Positions 36,288 to 46,480 of a DNA stretch of 64,000 nucleotides are shown in pieces. The DNA is from Comamonas sp. (GTDB lineage Bacteria > Pseudomonadota > Gammaproteobacteria > Burkholderiales > Burkholderiaceae_C), in NCBI RefSeq assembly GCF_009360615.1, contig NZ_SPEY01000007.1, positions 1 to 64,000 of the forward strand, read 5' to 3'. The notes below the pieces were generated by a model. The model did no database searches, was not told the origin of the DNA, and saw only the letters and a list, made by a program, of their open reading frames with translations. The position numbers were made by a program, and so were the translations under genes. How positions within the stretch are numbered: the first letter of the stretch is position 1; each line of letters opens with the position of its first letter.

Positions 36288-37262
36288 CTACTTTTCCTGC
36301 ATATGCGCTGCCTTGACGATCTCGCCCAGGCGCCTGCGCTCGGCATCGGCAAACTTCACGAATTCCGCGCGTGTGCCGCCGACCGGCTCGATGCCCAGTC
36401 CCTTGAGCTTCTCGACGGTGGCAGGCTCCTTCATGGCCTTGTCCACGGCGGCTGCCAGCTTGTCCAGAATGGCGGGTGGCGTGCCCTTGGGTGCATGAAT
36501 GCCGGCCCAGTGTGCGATCTGCAGATCGGCAAAGCCTTGCTCCACAGCAGTGGAGAGCTGGGGGTAGGCCGAGATGCGCTGTGTCCAGGTCGTGGCCAGA
36601 GGCTTGAACTTGCCCTCGTGAATGATGTGCGGCAGCGCGATGATGCTGGCTTCCGAGGTGCCTTCGACCTGGCCGCCCAGCACGGCCGTGGTGCTCTCCG
36701 AGCCGCTCTTGTAGGGCACGGGCTGCAGCCTGGCACCGTATTTCACATTCAGCATCTCGGCCACGAAGTGCGGCGTGCTGCCCGTGCCGGCGGTGGCAAA
36801 GTTGAAGCCTGCGCCCTTCTTCGAGGCTTCGACGAAGTCGCGCAGATTGTTGTAGGGCGCGTTCTTGGGCACCACGATCACCGAAGGTGCCAGACCGATC
36901 ATCACCACGGGCTGCAGGGCATCATCCTTGAAAGGCATGGTCTTCTTGATCATGCTGTTGGAGATGACGCCGGCTGCGCTGACCAGCAGCGTATAGCCAT
37001 CGGGCTGGGCCTTGGCCACGATATCGGCGCCCACGGTGCCGCCCGCGCCTGGACGGTTGTCGATCACCACGGGCTGACCGAGGATCTTGGAGGCGCCTTC
37101 GGCGGCCGATCGGGCCATCAAGTCATTGGCTCCGCCAGCCGAGAACGGCACCACGAGGCGAATGGGGCGCGCAGGCCAGTCGGCAGCCTGGGCCAGTCCT
37201 GCGGGGGCCATAACGGACAAAGCCAAGGCCTGTAGAACAAGATTGCGGCGGTTCAAAAACAT
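36288..37262 (-). CDS. Bug-family periplasmic receptor, first gene of sigma-54-controlled operon
   Basis: A 324-residue Bug receptor with signal peptide MFLNRRNLVLQALALSVMAPAGLAQA. It then has WPARPIRLVVPFSAGGANDLMAR and VIDNRPGAGGTVGADIVAKA. The start at 37262 has AGGAG 6 nt upstream. It heads an operon with a second Bug receptor and a C-C lyase. Its promoter is a strong -24/-12 element at 37306-37321, and the divergent gene encodes the likely activator. Confidence 0.9.
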   Translation of the reverse strand: MFLNRRNLVLQALALSVMAPAGLAQAADWPARPIRLVVPFSAGGANDLMARSAAEGASKILGQPVVIDNRPGAGGTVGADIVAKAQPDGYTLLVSAAGVISNSMIKKTMPFKDDALQPVVMIGLAPSVIVVPKNAPYNNLRDFVEASKKGAGFNFATAGTGSTPHFVAEMLNVKYGARLQPVPYKSGSESTTAVLGGQVEGTSEASIIALPHIIHEGKFKPLATTWTQRISAYPQLSTAVEQGFADLQIAHWAGIHAPKGTPPAILDKLAAAVDKAMKEPATVEKLKGLGIEPVGGTRAEFVKFADAERRRLGEIVKAAHMQEK

Positions 37263-37305
37263 CGGTATCTCCTGGATCCCCATTCATCGGGGTATGGCCT
37301 GTGAG

Positions 37306-37321
37306 CGCAAGCAGCGTGCCA
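37306..37321 (-). promoter_or_regulatory. Sigma-54 (-24/-12) promoter
   Basis: On the minus strand TGGCACGCTGCTTGCG matches TGGCACG-N4-TTGCW at all but the last position. GG and GC are separated by exactly 10 bp. The expected transcription start is near 37295, about 33 nt before the Bug receptor start. Confidence 0.85.
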
Positions 37322-37419
37322 GCAGGTCCAGGGGTAAACCCTTGGTGACTCAAGTGATTGAAATCATTGGGTTTCGGGGGGTGTTGCGCCACAGGTGGCA
37401 GGGCTTGTGTATTGAGTGG

Positions 37420-37455
37420 ATTTCATTGATGAAATAATTTCTTTCATGAATGAAA
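37420..37455. promoter_or_regulatory. Paired palindromes, likely activator binding sites
   Basis: Two inverted repeats, ATTTCAT-TG-ATGAAAT (37420-37435) and TTTCAT-GA-ATGAAA (37442-37455), have centres 21 bp apart, two helical turns. They lie about 132 and 153 bp upstream of the predicted sigma-54 start, a typical enhancer distance. The second overlaps the activator's own ATG, which suggests autoregulation. A weaker TGATT-GA-AATCA lies at 37355. Confidence 0.7.
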
Positions 37456-39455
37456 CATCACTGTTGCAGGGCTCTGGCGTCAAGCCTGTGCCGGCAGCCG
37501 GCCGGCAGCATCTTCCCCATATCGTGACCGTAGGCCGCTACCGTGTGGGGCGGGTGCTGGAGAGGCTGGCACAGCCCTGGTCGGGCGAGGCCAGGTTCTC
37601 GCATATCTCGGCCTCCTTCGACGATGCGGTGACCCAGGTGCAGGCGCTCAATCTGCGCCAGCCGATCGACGCCCTGGTCGGTGCAGGGGCCAGTGGTGCC
37701 TGGATTCGCGAGCGCGTGGACATGCCGCTGGCCATGGTCGAAGTGCGCGGCCTGGATCTGCTGCAGGCGCTGCGCCAGGCCAAGCTGCAGACCTCGGAGC
37801 AAGCCCCGCGCGTGGGCCTGGTCAACTTCGAGGTACCGTCGCCCGTGGTGGCCCAGTTCGACAGCCTGTTCGGCCTGGGTCTGGTGCAGTTCGCCTACCA
37901 GGGGCCGCATGATGCCCCGGCCTGCGTGCAAAAGCTCAAGGCTGCGGGCGTGGGGGCTGTGGTGGCGCCAGGTCTGGTGGCGGACCTGGCAGAGCAGGCG
38001 GGCATGGCCAGCGTGCTGCTGTATTCCGATATTTCGGTGCGTCAGGCGCTCAGCGACGCCATGCTGCTGGCCCGCCATCGACGCGCAGAGCGCGACCGGC
38101 ATCAACTCCTGGAGACCGTGCTGCATCAGTTGCAGGACGGGGTGGCGGCCGTGGACGAGCGCGGCCGCATCTGTGCGCTGAACCCGCGCATGGCGTCCCT
38201 GCTCGGGGCTCCGCTGGAAGCCTTGCATGGCCGCCTGCTGGACGAGGTGGCCCCGGCTCTGGGGTTGGTCCAGGCATTGGCCGGTGAGGAGGGCGGCGAA
38301 GAGGTGGTGCAACTGGCCTTGCGTACCCTGGTGGTGAGGCGTGCGCCGATTGTGGAGAACGGGCGGGTGACCGGCGCCTTGCTGGTCTGCCGCGATCCCG
38401 CCGTCATCCAGCGCGCCGATCGAAGCCTGCGTGCCAGCCAGCGGCAAAGAGCCTCGGCCGTGCGCTGGCGCATCGATGACTATCTGGGCCGCAGCGCTGC
38501 GGCCCAGCGCGTGCGTCAGCTGGCCAGGCAGTACGCGAACAGCGATGCCACGGTGCTCATCCTCGGCGAAAGCGGGACCGGCAAGGAGTTGGTGGCGCAG
38601 GGCATCCACGGTGCGGGGCGGCGTGCGGAGCAGCCTTTTCTGGCCGTCAACTGCGCAGCGCTCAGCGAAAGCCTGCTGGAGAGCGAGCTATTCGGTTACG
38701 AAGAAGGGGCTTTCACCGGGGCCAGGCGCGGAGGCAAGACCGGGCTGATCGAGGCCGCACATACCGGGACCCTGTTTCTCGATGAAATTGGCGACATGCC
38801 GCTTGCGCTGCAGTCGCGGCTGCTGCGCGTGCTGCAGGAGCGCGAGGTGCTGCGCGTAGGGTCCACCACCCCCATTCCTGTGGATGTCCGCGTGATTGCC
38901 GCCACCCATGCGGATCTGGCGGATCTGGTGGATCGCGGTCATTTCCGGCGCGATCTCTATTACCGGTTGGCAGTGCTGCGCCTGGACACGCCTTCGCTGC
39001 GAATGCGTGGTGCCGACGACATTGCGGAACTGGGCCGCTCCATGCTGGCTCAGCGCCTGAGCGCTGCAAACCGGCTGCCCCGCACACTGCATGACAGGGA
39101 GGAGCATCAGCTCGATGCGTTGCTTGCCAGAGCTGCGGGGCATGACTGGCCCGGCAATGTGCGTGAGCTGGACAATTGGGTGGAGCGTCTGCTGGCCTGC
39201 AGCGACTATCTGGCCCCGGACCGGGGAGGCCTTCTGGACATGGCGCGCCTGCTTGAAGTCTTCCCGGAGTGCGCCGACGGGCTGGCCTTGGACGAGCCGG
39301 CTGCGGCCCGCAGAGTGCAGCTCAGAGACACGCGCAGACTGGCCGAGCAGAAGCGGCTGCGCGAGGTGCTGGAGTCGGTCAACGGCGATCAGCGGCAGGC
39401 CTGCGAGATTCTCGGCATCAGCCGGGCCACGCTGTGGCGCCGCATGAAGGCCTAG
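37446..39455 (+). CDS. PrpR-like sigma-54-dependent transcriptional activator
   Basis: A 669-residue enhancer-binding protein. The N-terminal PrpR_N-type sensor (about 25-200) binds a small acid in relatives. A PAS domain (about 215-325) follows, then a complete AAA+ domain with Walker A GESGTGKE (374-381), the sigma-54 contact loop GAFTGA (421-426) and Walker [12 protein letters not shown]. The C-terminal Fis-type helix-turn-helix is [24 protein letters not shown] at 37416 would give a form ten residues longer. The divergent Bug-Bug-lyase operon has a perfect -24/-12 promoter, so it is the likely target. PrpR of enteric bacteria senses 2-methylcitrate; the ligand here is unknown. Confidence 0.88.
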   Translation: MNETSLLQGSGVKPVPAAGRQHLPHIVTVGRYRVGRVLERLAQPWSGEARFSHISASFDDAVTQVQALNLRQPIDALVGAGASGAWIRERVDMPLAMVEVRGLDLLQALRQAKLQTSEQAPRVGLVNFEVPSPVVAQFDSLFGLGLVQFAYQGPHDAPACVQKLKAAGVGAVVAPGLVADLAEQAGMASVLLYSDISVRQALSDAMLLARHRRAERDRHQLLETVLHQLQDGVAAVDERGRICALNPRMASLLGAPLEALHGRLLDEVAPALGLVQALAGEEGGEEVVQLALRTLVVRRAPIVENGRVTGALLVCRDPAVIQRADRSLRASQRQRASAVRWRIDDYLGRSAAAQRVRQLARQYANSDATVLILGESGTGKELVAQGIHGAGRRAEQPFLAVNCAALSESLLESELFGYEEGAFTGARRGGKTGLIEAAHTGTLFLDEIGDMPLALQSRLLRVLQEREVLRVGSTTPIPVDVRVIAATHADLADLVDRGHFRRDLYYRLAVLRLDTPSLRMRGADDIAELGRSMLAQRLSAANRLPRTLHDREEHQLDALLARAAGHDWPGNVRELDNWVERLLACSDYLAPDRGGLLDMARLLEVFPECADGLALDEPAAARRVQLRDTRRLAEQKRLREVLESVNGDQRQACEILGISRATLWRRMKA

Positions 39456-39648
39456 CCTCAGCGCTGCGCGGTCACGCGTGGTATTTCAGCCAATGGCTGG
39501 GTCGCGTGGCCTGAAATCTGGCATCCGGCGCAACAATCTCCTGCAAGCCTCGGGCCTTGAGGGTCTGGAGGACCGGAGGCGGCAAGGTCGGGGATTGACC
39601 ACAGGGCAGGCCGGGGTTCATCGATGGGGATCGGGAGATAGACGGCTT

Positions 39649-40596
39649 ATGTCCGATGTGAGCGAGCTGGAGAGCGAGAGCACGGTCTATAGAACCTTGC
39701 TGGAGTCCACCAGGGCCATTCCCTGGAAGATTGACTGGGCGACCATGAAGTTCGCCTATATCGGCCCGCAGATCGAGAGTCTGCTCGGCTGGAGTCGCGA
39801 CAGCTGGGTCAGCGTCGAAGACTGGGCCATGCGCATGCACCCCGAGGACCGCGAATATGTGGTGAATTTCTGCGTGAGCCAGTCCCAGGCGGGCGTGGAC
39901 CATGAGGCAGATTATCGCGCCCTGACCAAGGACAACGGCTACGTCTGGATTCGCGATGTGGTCCATGTCGTGCGCAATGCGCAAGGCGAGGCTGAAGCGT
40001 TGATCGGCTTCATGTTCGACATCAGCGAGCGCAAGAAGACCGAGGAAAGACTGCTGAGCCTGCAAAAGGAGCTGGAAGTGCTCTCCTTCAGGGACGGTCT
40101 GACCAGCATTGCCAACCGGCGCTGCTTCGATACCAGTTTCGGGCGGGAATGGGAGCGCGCGCGCAGCGAGGGCAAGCCGCTGTCCATGTTGCTGTTCGAC
40201 GTTGACTTCTTCAAGCAGTACAACGATTTGTACGGCCATATCCAGGGCGACAAATGCCTGGTCGATATTGCCCAGACCCTGAGTCTGGCGCTGGACGGGC
40301 AGCGTGATCTGGTGGCGCGTTATGGGGGCGAGGAGTTCGTGGTGCTGCTGCCCGAAGCCGATGCCGAAACCGCGCAGAAAGTGGCCGAGCGCTGCCAGCG
40401 GCTGATCCAGAAGCAGTCCATCGTGCATGCGCTGTCGCCCCATGGCCGGAGGGTGACCGTGAGCATTGGCGCGGGCACGGTGTTGCCGGCAGAGCATATT
40501 CGACCTGCCGGCTTCATCGAGGCGGTGGACCGGCAGCTGTATGCGGCCAAGAACAAAGGCCGCCACCGGATAGAAAGCGTGACCTTGATCGACTGA
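39649..40596 (+). CDS. PAS-domain diguanylate cyclase
   Basis: A 315-residue protein with an N-terminal PAS/PAC sensor (about 10-128, ending GFMFDISERKKTEE) and a C-terminal GGDEF domain with active-site GGEEF at 226-230. DVDFFKQYNDLYGH supplies the metal-binding Asp. It should make cyclic di-GMP from GTP. The inhibitory I-site RxxD is absent (GQRD at that position), so product inhibition is probably weak. No membrane segment is seen; it is cytosolic. It has no clear link to the neighbouring methylcitrate genes. Confidence 0.9.
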   Translation: MSDVSELESESTVYRTLLESTRAIPWKIDWATMKFAYIGPQIESLLGWSRDSWVSVEDWAMRMHPEDREYVVNFCVSQSQAGVDHEADYRALTKDNGYVWIRDVVHVVRNAQGEAEALIGFMFDISERKKTEERLLSLQKELEVLSFRDGLTSIANRRCFDTSFGREWERARSEGKPLSMLLFDVDFFKQYNDLYGHIQGDKCLVDIAQTLSLALDGQRDLVARYGGEEFVVLLPEADAETAQKVAERCQRLIQKQSIVHALSPHGRRVTVSIGAGTVLPAEHIRPAGFIEAVDRQLYAAKNKGRHRIESVTLID

Positions 40597-40646
40597 GCCT
40601 TGCCGCTGCCTGCACGCCGCAGGCGGGCGGCAGGGCAACACCCGGT

Positions 40647-41840
40647 TCAGGCCTGCAGCACCTCGGCCGGCACCCGTACCCAGCCTTCCATCAGAATGCG
40701 GGCACTGCGGCTCATCAAGGCCTTGGTGACCTGCCATTGGCCATGCTCGCTCCTGGCTTCTGCCCCCACACGCAGGCTGCCGCTGGGATGGCCAAAGCGC
40801 ACGGACTGGCGCTCGCCCCCGCCCGCCGCGAGGTTGACCAGCGTGCCCGGAATGGCGGCAGCCGTGCCGATGGCGACGGCTGCTGTGCCCATCATGGCGT
40901 GGTGCAGCTTGCCCATGGACAGCGCCCGCACCACGAGATCGATGTCCTCGGCGGCAATGGCTTTGCCGCTCGATGCGATATAGCTTTGCGCAGACGCCAC
41001 AAAGCCGATCTTGGGCGTGTGCTGGCGTGTGGCGGCTTCACCCAGATCCTTGATCAGGCCCATCCTGAGTGCACCGTGGGCGCGGATGGCCTCGAACCTG
41101 GCCAGTGCGGGGCCGTCGCCGTTGATGGCCTCCTGCAGTTCGCAGCCGGTGTACCCCAGCTCTGCAGCATCGAGAAAGACGGTCGGAATGCCGGCGTTGA
41201 TGAGGGTCGCGGAAAAGCGGCCGACGCCGGGCACATCCAGTTCGTCGCAAACATTGCCGGTGGGGAACATGGCGCCGCCATCCTCGCCTTCATCGGCAGG
41301 ATCCAGGAACTCCAGGGCCACTTCGGCAGCGGCAAAGGTCACGCCGTCAAGTTCGAAGTCCCCGGTTTCCTGCACCTGGCCGTCGCGGATCTGCACATGG
41401 CTGATGATGGTCTTGCCGATGTTGGCTTGCCAGATGCGAATGGTGGCCACGCCGTCGTGCGGAATCCGGTCGGCGGCAATCAGACCCATGTGAATGGCGC
41501 AGGGGCCGACGGCAGCGCTCAGGTTGCCGCAGTTGCCGCTCCAGTCCACCAAAGGCTGATCGATGGAGACCTGGCCGAACAGATAGTCGACATCGTGATC
41601 GGCGCTGGCGCTCTGGCTGAGGATCACGCCTTTGCTGGTGGAGGATGAGGCATTGCCCATGCCGTCAATCTGTTTGCCATAGGGGTCTGGGCTGCCCAGT
41701 GTGCGCAGAAAGATGGCGTCCCGAACGGGGCCGGGCTGCCGGGCCGCTGGGGGCAGATCCTGCAGGTTGAAGAACACCCCTTTGCTGGTGCCTCCGCGCA
41801 TATAGGTGGCGGGAATGCGGATTTGCGATGTGAAAGACAT
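40647..41840 (-). CDS. prpF: AcnD-accessory protein PrpF (aconitate isomerase-like)
   Basis: A 397-residue PrpF-family protein (diaminopimelate-epimerase-like fold). It opens with the hallmark PATYMRGGTSKGVFF, and has DWSGNCGNLSAAVGP with a conserved Cys and AGGGERQSVRFGHPSG. PrpF isomerises the AcnD product so that methylaconitate can be hydrated, and is required with AcnD for 2-methylcitrate dehydration. It is the last gene of prpC-gntR-acnD-prpF; 193 bp separate it from acnD. Confidence 0.93.
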   Translation of the reverse strand: MSFTSQIRIPATYMRGGTSKGVFFNLQDLPPAARQPGPVRDAIFLRTLGSPDPYGKQIDGMGNASSSTSKGVILSQSASADHDVDYLFGQVSIDQPLVDWSGNCGNLSAAVGPCAIHMGLIAADRIPHDGVATIRIWQANIGKTIISHVQIRDGQVQETGDFELDGVTFAAAEVALEFLDPADEGEDGGAMFPTGNVCDELDVPGVGRFSATLINAGIPTVFLDAAELGYTGCELQEAINGDGPALARFEAIRAHGALRMGLIKDLGEAATRQHTPKIGFVASAQSYIASSGKAIAAEDIDLVVRALSMGKLHHAMMGTAAVAIGTAAAIPGTLVNLAAGGGERQSVRFGHPSGSLRVGAEARSEHGQWQVTKALMSRSARILMEGWVRVPAEVLQA

Positions 41841-42033
41841 GGAATGGCTGACAAACAGGAGGGGGCAAAGCTCAAGCCAGGGCTTGCACCTTGACCCCGT
41901 GAAACAGGCCTGGCGGAGCGCAGCGCGAAGCAGCCTCTTGTCCGGACCCCAGGCGCTGATCCGGGCCGGATGCGGGCGATGAACTGCCGGGGCAGGTCAC
42001 AACCCGCAGGCATGCCTGGCCCATAGCTGCTCG

Positions 42034-44661
42034 CTAGCGCACCAGTTCCGCCGCTGACGCGGGGGCGGCTGCGGTGCCTTGCTCCAGGAAGTCCAGGGCA
42101 AAGCGCTGCAGCACGCCGCCGGCCTCGTAAATCGAGACCTCTTCCGCGGTATCGAGACGGCACAGAACCGCTATCTCGATGCGGACACCCGTCGTGCGGT
42201 GGATCAGAAGTGTAAGCGTGGCCCGGGGTTGACGCCGGCCGATGACATCGAAGCTCTCGGTGCCATCCAGCGCCAGTGTATGGCGGCTTGTGCCGGACGG
42301 GAATTGCAGCGGCAGCACCCCCATGCCGATCAGATTGGTGCGGTGGATGCGTTCGAAGCCCTCGGCCACGATGGCTTCCACACCGGCCAGGCGCACGCCC
42401 TTGGCAGCCCAGTCACGGCTAGAGCCCTGACCGTAATCGTCTCCGGCAATGATGATCAGCGGCTGCTTGCGCTGCATATAGGTTTCGATGGCTTCCCACA
42501 TGCGCATGACCCGGCCCTCGGGCTCGACACGGGCCAGAGAGCCCTGGCGCACCTTGCCCTGCTCGTCCAGCACCATTTCGTTGAAGAGCTTGGGGTTGGC
42601 AAAGGTGGCGCGCTGTGCGGTCAGGTGGTCGCCGCGGTGCGTGGCGTAGGAGTTGAAGTCCTCCTCCGGCAGGCCCATCTGGTGCAGATATTCGCCGGCA
42701 GCCGAGTCCATCAGGATGGCGTTGGACGGCGAGAGGTGATCGGTGGTGATGTTGTCGGGCAGTATGGCCAGAGGGCGCATGCCGCGCAGCGTGCGCTTGG
42801 CGGCCAGCGCGCCCTCCCAGTAGGGCGGGCGGCGGATGTAGGTGCTTTGCGGGCGCCAGTCATAGAGTGCATCGACCTTTTCGCCCTGGTCTGAGCGGAT
42901 GGCAAACATGGGCTCGTAGACCGCGCGGAACTGCTCGGGTTGGACGGCAGCCGCATCCACGGCATCGATTTCCTCGTCGCTGGGCCAGATGTCCCTGAGA
43001 CGGATCTCCCGGCCCTGGAAGATGCCCAGCACATCGTTCTCGATATCGAAGCGGATGGTACCCGCAATCGCATAGGCCACGACCAGGGGCGGCGAAGCCA
43101 GGAAAGCCTGTCTGGCGTGGGGGTGGATGCGGCCGTCGAAGTTGCGGTTGCCCGAGAGAACGGCCGTGGTGCAGAGGTCACGTTCCACGATTTCCTGCTG
43201 GATGGCGGGGTCGAGAGCGCCGCTCATGCCGTTGCAGGTGGTGCAGGCAAAGGCCACCACGCCGAAGCCCAGTGCCTGCAGGTCTTGCAGCAGGCCCGCC
43301 TGCTGCAGATAGAGCGGCACGGTCCTTGAGCCGGGGGCGAGAGAGGTCTTGACCCAGGGCTTGCGCACCAGGCCCAGATTGCGTGCGTTGCGCGCCAGCA
43401 GACCGGCTGCGATCACATTGCGCGGGTTGCTGGTATTGGTGCAACTGGTAATGGCGGCAATGATGACCGCTCCATCGGGCATCTGGCCCTCGGTCTGCGT
43501 CCATTCACCGGCAATGCCTTGGGCTGTCAGTTCGCGGGTTGCCAGATGGGCGTGCGGATGGGAGGGGCCAGCCATGCTGCGCACGACGGCGGACAGGTCA
43601 AAGCCCAGCGTACGTTCGTATTCGGCATGCTCCAGGCTGTCCGCCCACAGGCCGGCCTGTCTGGCATAGGTTTCCACCAGCTGCACCTGGGCGGGCTCGC
43701 GCCCCGTCAGGCGCAGATAGGCGATCGTCTGCTCGTCAATCGCGAACATGGCGGCCGTGGCACCATATTCCGGCGCCATGTTCGAGATGGTGGCGCGGTC
43801 GCCGATGGAGAGGCTGCGCGCGCCTTCGCCATGGAACTCCAGATAGCAGCCCACCACTTTCTGCCGGCGCAGGAATTGGGTCAGGGCCAGCACGATGTCG
43901 GTGGCGGTGATGCCGGGTTGCCGCCTGCCCGTGAGCTGCACGCCCACGATCTCGGGCAGGCGCATCCATGAGGCGCGGCCCAGCATCACGTTCTCGGCTT
44001 CCAGTCCGCCCACGCCCACGGCGATCACTCCCAGTGCATCGACATGTGGCGTGTGGCTGTCGGTGCCCACCAGAGTGTCCGGATAGGCTTCGCCATCGAC
44101 AGCATGGATCACAGGGCTCAGGCGCTCCAGATTGATCTGATGCATGATCCCGTTGCCTGGCGGAATCACTTCCACATTCTTGAAGGCCTGCTGGCACCAT
44201 GCGATGAAATGAAAGCGGTCCTCATTGCGCCGGTCTTCGATGGCGCGGTTTTTCTCTAAGGCCTGGGGATCGTGACCGCCGCACTCCACGGCCAGCGAAT
44301 GGTCCACGATCAGTTGCACGGGCACTACGGGATTGACGGCGGCGGGGTCGCCGCCTTGCCTGGCAATCGCATCGCGCAGGCCGGCCAGATCCACGAGAGC
44401 AGTCTGGCCCAGGATGTCATGACAGACCACGCGGGCCGGAAACCAGGGGAAGTCGCGCTCGCGCTTGCGGTCGATGATCTGCACGAGGCATTCGTCCAGA
44501 ATGGCCGGGTTGCAACGGCGCACCAGGTTTTCGGCATGGACGCGGCTGGTATAGGGCAGTGTGTTCCAGCTGCCGGGGCGTATGGCCTCGACTGCAGATC
44601 GGGCGTCGAAGTAATGCAGCGCCGTTCCGGGCAAGGGTTGACGGTAGGGATGGTGGGTCAT
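42034..44661 (-). CDS. acnD: Fe/S-dependent 2-methylisocitrate dehydratase AcnD
   Basis: An 875-residue aconitase-superfamily enzyme. The [4Fe-4S] ligands are seen in SCTNTSNPRN and ACTTCNGMSGALDP, and the C-terminal swivel domain has GDDYGQGSSRDWAAKG. The N-terminus YRQPLPGTALHYFDARSAVEAI is characteristic of AcnD, not of AcnA. It dehydrates 2-methylcitrate in organisms that lack PrpD, working with PrpF. Start 44661 is by homology; longer ATG starts at 44685 and 44718 exist. Part of the prp operon. Confidence 0.94.
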   Translation of the reverse strand: MTHHPYRQPLPGTALHYFDARSAVEAIRPGSWNTLPYTSRVHAENLVRRCNPAILDECLVQIIDRKRERDFPWFPARVVCHDILGQTALVDLAGLRDAIARQGGDPAAVNPVVPVQLIVDHSLAVECGGHDPQALEKNRAIEDRRNEDRFHFIAWCQQAFKNVEVIPPGNGIMHQINLERLSPVIHAVDGEAYPDTLVGTDSHTPHVDALGVIAVGVGGLEAENVMLGRASWMRLPEIVGVQLTGRRQPGITATDIVLALTQFLRRQKVVGCYLEFHGEGARSLSIGDRATISNMAPEYGATAAMFAIDEQTIAYLRLTGREPAQVQLVETYARQAGLWADSLEHAEYERTLGFDLSAVVRSMAGPSHPHAHLATRELTAQGIAGEWTQTEGQMPDGAVIIAAITSCTNTSNPRNVIAAGLLARNARNLGLVRKPWVKTSLAPGSRTVPLYLQQAGLLQDLQALGFGVVAFACTTCNGMSGALDPAIQQEIVERDLCTTAVLSGNRNFDGRIHPHARQAFLASPPLVVAYAIAGTIRFDIENDVLGIFQGREIRLRDIWPSDEEIDAVDAAAVQPEQFRAVYEPMFAIRSDQGEKVDALYDWRPQSTYIRRPPYWEGALAAKRTLRGMRPLAILPDNITTDHLSPSNAILMDSAAGEYLHQMGLPEEDFNSYATHRGDHLTAQRATFANPKLFNEMVLDEQGKVRQGSLARVEPEGRVMRMWEAIETYMQRKQPLIIIAGDDYGQGSSRDWAAKGVRLAGVEAIVAEGFERIHRTNLIGMGVLPLQFPSGTSRHTLALDGTESFDVIGRRQPRATLTLLIHRTTGVRIEIAVLCRLDTAEEVSIYEAGGVLQRFALDFLEQGTAAAPASAAELVR

Positions 44662-44726
44662 GGTCTCGGGGGCCTCTCGGGGCATCAAGGGGGCGGGTCG
44701 GAGCTGAGGCGGCAGCACTGCGGGGA

Positions 44727-45170
44727 CTAGGGCTTCACTGGAGCAATGCCGGCTGTCCCCGACGCGGACATGAAAGCCTGGCTGGCCCGTTGCGAGCCCA
44801 GCGCCAGCTGCAGCCGCGCCAGGGACACGCGCAACAATTGTTCGCCCAGTTGCGTGCAGGCGGCAGGCGTCTGCCGTTGCTGCACCAGATGCCCGACCAG
44901 CAAGCGGCTTAGCAGGCAGGCCTCTGCCAGCTGGGCGGCACTGAGGCGGGTGACGCTCAACCCGCGCCGGGGCAGGGCCGTGAGCAGGCCTTCATGGCAT
45001 AGCAGCTTCATGGCCTCGCGCACGGGAGTGCGGCTCACGCCGAACTCCCTCGCCAGTGCGCCGTCGTTGAGGTCCGAGCCGGGCGGCAAACGGTGGCTCA
45101 GAATGCGCTCGCGCAGCTTGTCGGCGATGGCAATGCACAAGGAATGGACTTGAATGGGCTGGGCAGGCAT
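44727..45170 (-). CDS. Short GntR-family regulator inside the prp operon
   Basis: A 147-residue protein with the GntR winged helix: IADKLRERILSHRLPPGSDLNDGALAREFGVSRTPVREAMKLLCHEGLLTALPRRGLSVTRL (about 14-75). It has only about 70 residues after it, compared with the roughly 150 of a FadR/FCD effector domain. It may be a shortened FCD regulator or a truncated one. It lies 13 bp after prpC and 65 bp before acnD, on the same strand, so it probably controls the operon that carries it. Confidence 0.78.
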   Translation of the reverse strand: MPAQPIQVHSLCIAIADKLRERILSHRLPPGSDLNDGALAREFGVSRTPVREAMKLLCHEGLLTALPRRGLSVTRLSAAQLAEACLLSRLLVGHLVQQRQTPAACTQLGEQLLRVSLARLQLALGSQRASQAFMSASGTAGIAPVKP

Positions 45171-45183
45171 GGTGCGCAAAGGC

Positions 45184-46389
45184 TTACTCGCGGGCTTCGA
45201 TGGGAACGAACTGGAGGTCGTCCGGGCCCACATAGTTGGCGCTGGGGCGGATGATCCTGTTGTCCTGTCGCTGTTCGATGATGTGGGCTGCCCAGCCGCT
45301 GGTGCGCGCAATCACGAAGAGCGGCGTGAACATGGCAGTGGGCACGCCCATCATGTGGTAGCTGACGGCACTGAACCAGTCGAGGTTGGGGAACATGGCT
45401 TTCACCTCCCACATCACCGACTCCAGGCGCGCGGCAATGTCGTACAGCTTGGTGCTTCCGGCTTCCTCCGACAGTTTTCTGGCGACGCGCTTGATGACGG
45501 CATTGCGGGGGTCGCTCACGGTGTAGACCGGGTGGCCAAAGCCCGTCACGACCTCCCTGGCATCCACGCGGCGGCGAATGTCGGCCTCGGCTTCGGCCGG
45601 GCTGTCATAGCGCTTCTGGATCTCGAATGCCGCCTCGTTGGCGCCGCCATGCTTGGGGCCGCGAAGTGCGCCAACCGCAGCGGTAATGGCCGAATACATA
45701 TCGCTGCCCGTGCCGGCCACCACGCGGGCCGTGAAGGTGGATGCGTTGAATTCATGTTCGGCATACAGATTGAGCGAAGTATGCATGGCATGCACCCAGC
45801 TTTGGGAGGGGGGGGCGCCATGGAGCAGATGCAGAAAGTGCCCACCGATGGAGTCCTCGCTGGTTTCGACTTCGATGCGGCGGCCCGCGTTGCTGAAGTG
45901 ATACCAGTACAGCAGCATGGAGCCCAGGCTGGCCATCAGGCGGTCGGCAATATCGCGTGCGCCCGCAAGGCTGTGGTCGTCCTTTTCCGGCAGCGCGCAG
46001 CCCAGGGCCGAGACACCGGTGCGCATCACGTCCATGGGGTGGCTGGCGGCGGGCAGTTGCTCCAGCGCCGTCTTCACGCTGCCGGGCAGGCTGCGCAGAG
46101 CCTTGAGCCTGGCTTTGTAGGCCTTGAGTTCGGCCTGCGTGGGCAGCTTGCCGTGGACCAGCAGATGGGCGATCTCTTCAAACTCGCAGACCTCGGCAAT
46201 GTCCAGGATGTCGTAGCCCCGGTAGTGCAGGTCGTTGCCGGTCCTGCCCACGGTGCAAAGCGCGGTATTGCCTGCCGTGATGCCAGACAGGGCAACCGAT
46301 TTCTTGGCTGTGAAACCGGCCGAGGTGCTTGTCGGAATCTGCTGGCTGGCACGGCTTGCGGTGGCCGATGCCGTGGTTGCGGTGTGCAT
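45184..46389 (-). CDS. prpC: 2-methylcitrate synthase
   Basis: A 401-residue citrate-synthase-family enzyme. It has the conserved [38 protein letters not shown], catalytic His regions in [13 protein letters not shown] and [14 protein letters not shown], and the Asp-containing [12 protein letters not shown]. The pattern [13 protein letters not shown] and gene context favour PrpC (propionyl-CoA plus oxaloacetate to 2-methylcitrate) over GltA. AGGAG lies 6 nt before the ATG. First gene of the operon, divergent from the ScfR-like regulator. Confidence 0.93.
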   Translation of the reverse strand: MHTATTASATASRASQQIPTSTSAGFTAKKSVALSGITAGNTALCTVGRTGNDLHYRGYDILDIAEVCEFEEIAHLLVHGKLPTQAELKAYKARLKALRSLPGSVKTALEQLPAASHPMDVMRTGVSALGCALPEKDDHSLAGARDIADRLMASLGSMLLYWYHFSNAGRRIEVETSEDSIGGHFLHLLHGAPPSQSWVHAMHTSLNLYAEHEFNASTFTARVVAGTGSDMYSAITAAVGALRGPKHGGANEAAFEIQKRYDSPAEAEADIRRRVDAREVVTGFGHPVYTVSDPRNAVIKRVARKLSEEAGSTKLYDIAARLESVMWEVKAMFPNLDWFSAVSYHMMGVPTAMFTPLFVIARTSGWAAHIIEQRQDNRIIRPSANYVGPDDLQFVPIEARE

Positions 46390-46480
46390 GGGTGTCTCCT
46401 TGAAGTGGTGGTTTCGGACGCTGCATGGTCTGCGATACTTCGCAATCTACGCATTTGTTTTGTTGGCGTACATAGCTGAA

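Noticed and set aside
40600-40638. GC-rich hairpin between the diguanylate cyclase and prpF genes
   Set aside because: It lies in a convergent gap but has no T-run; possible, but not supportable as a terminator.
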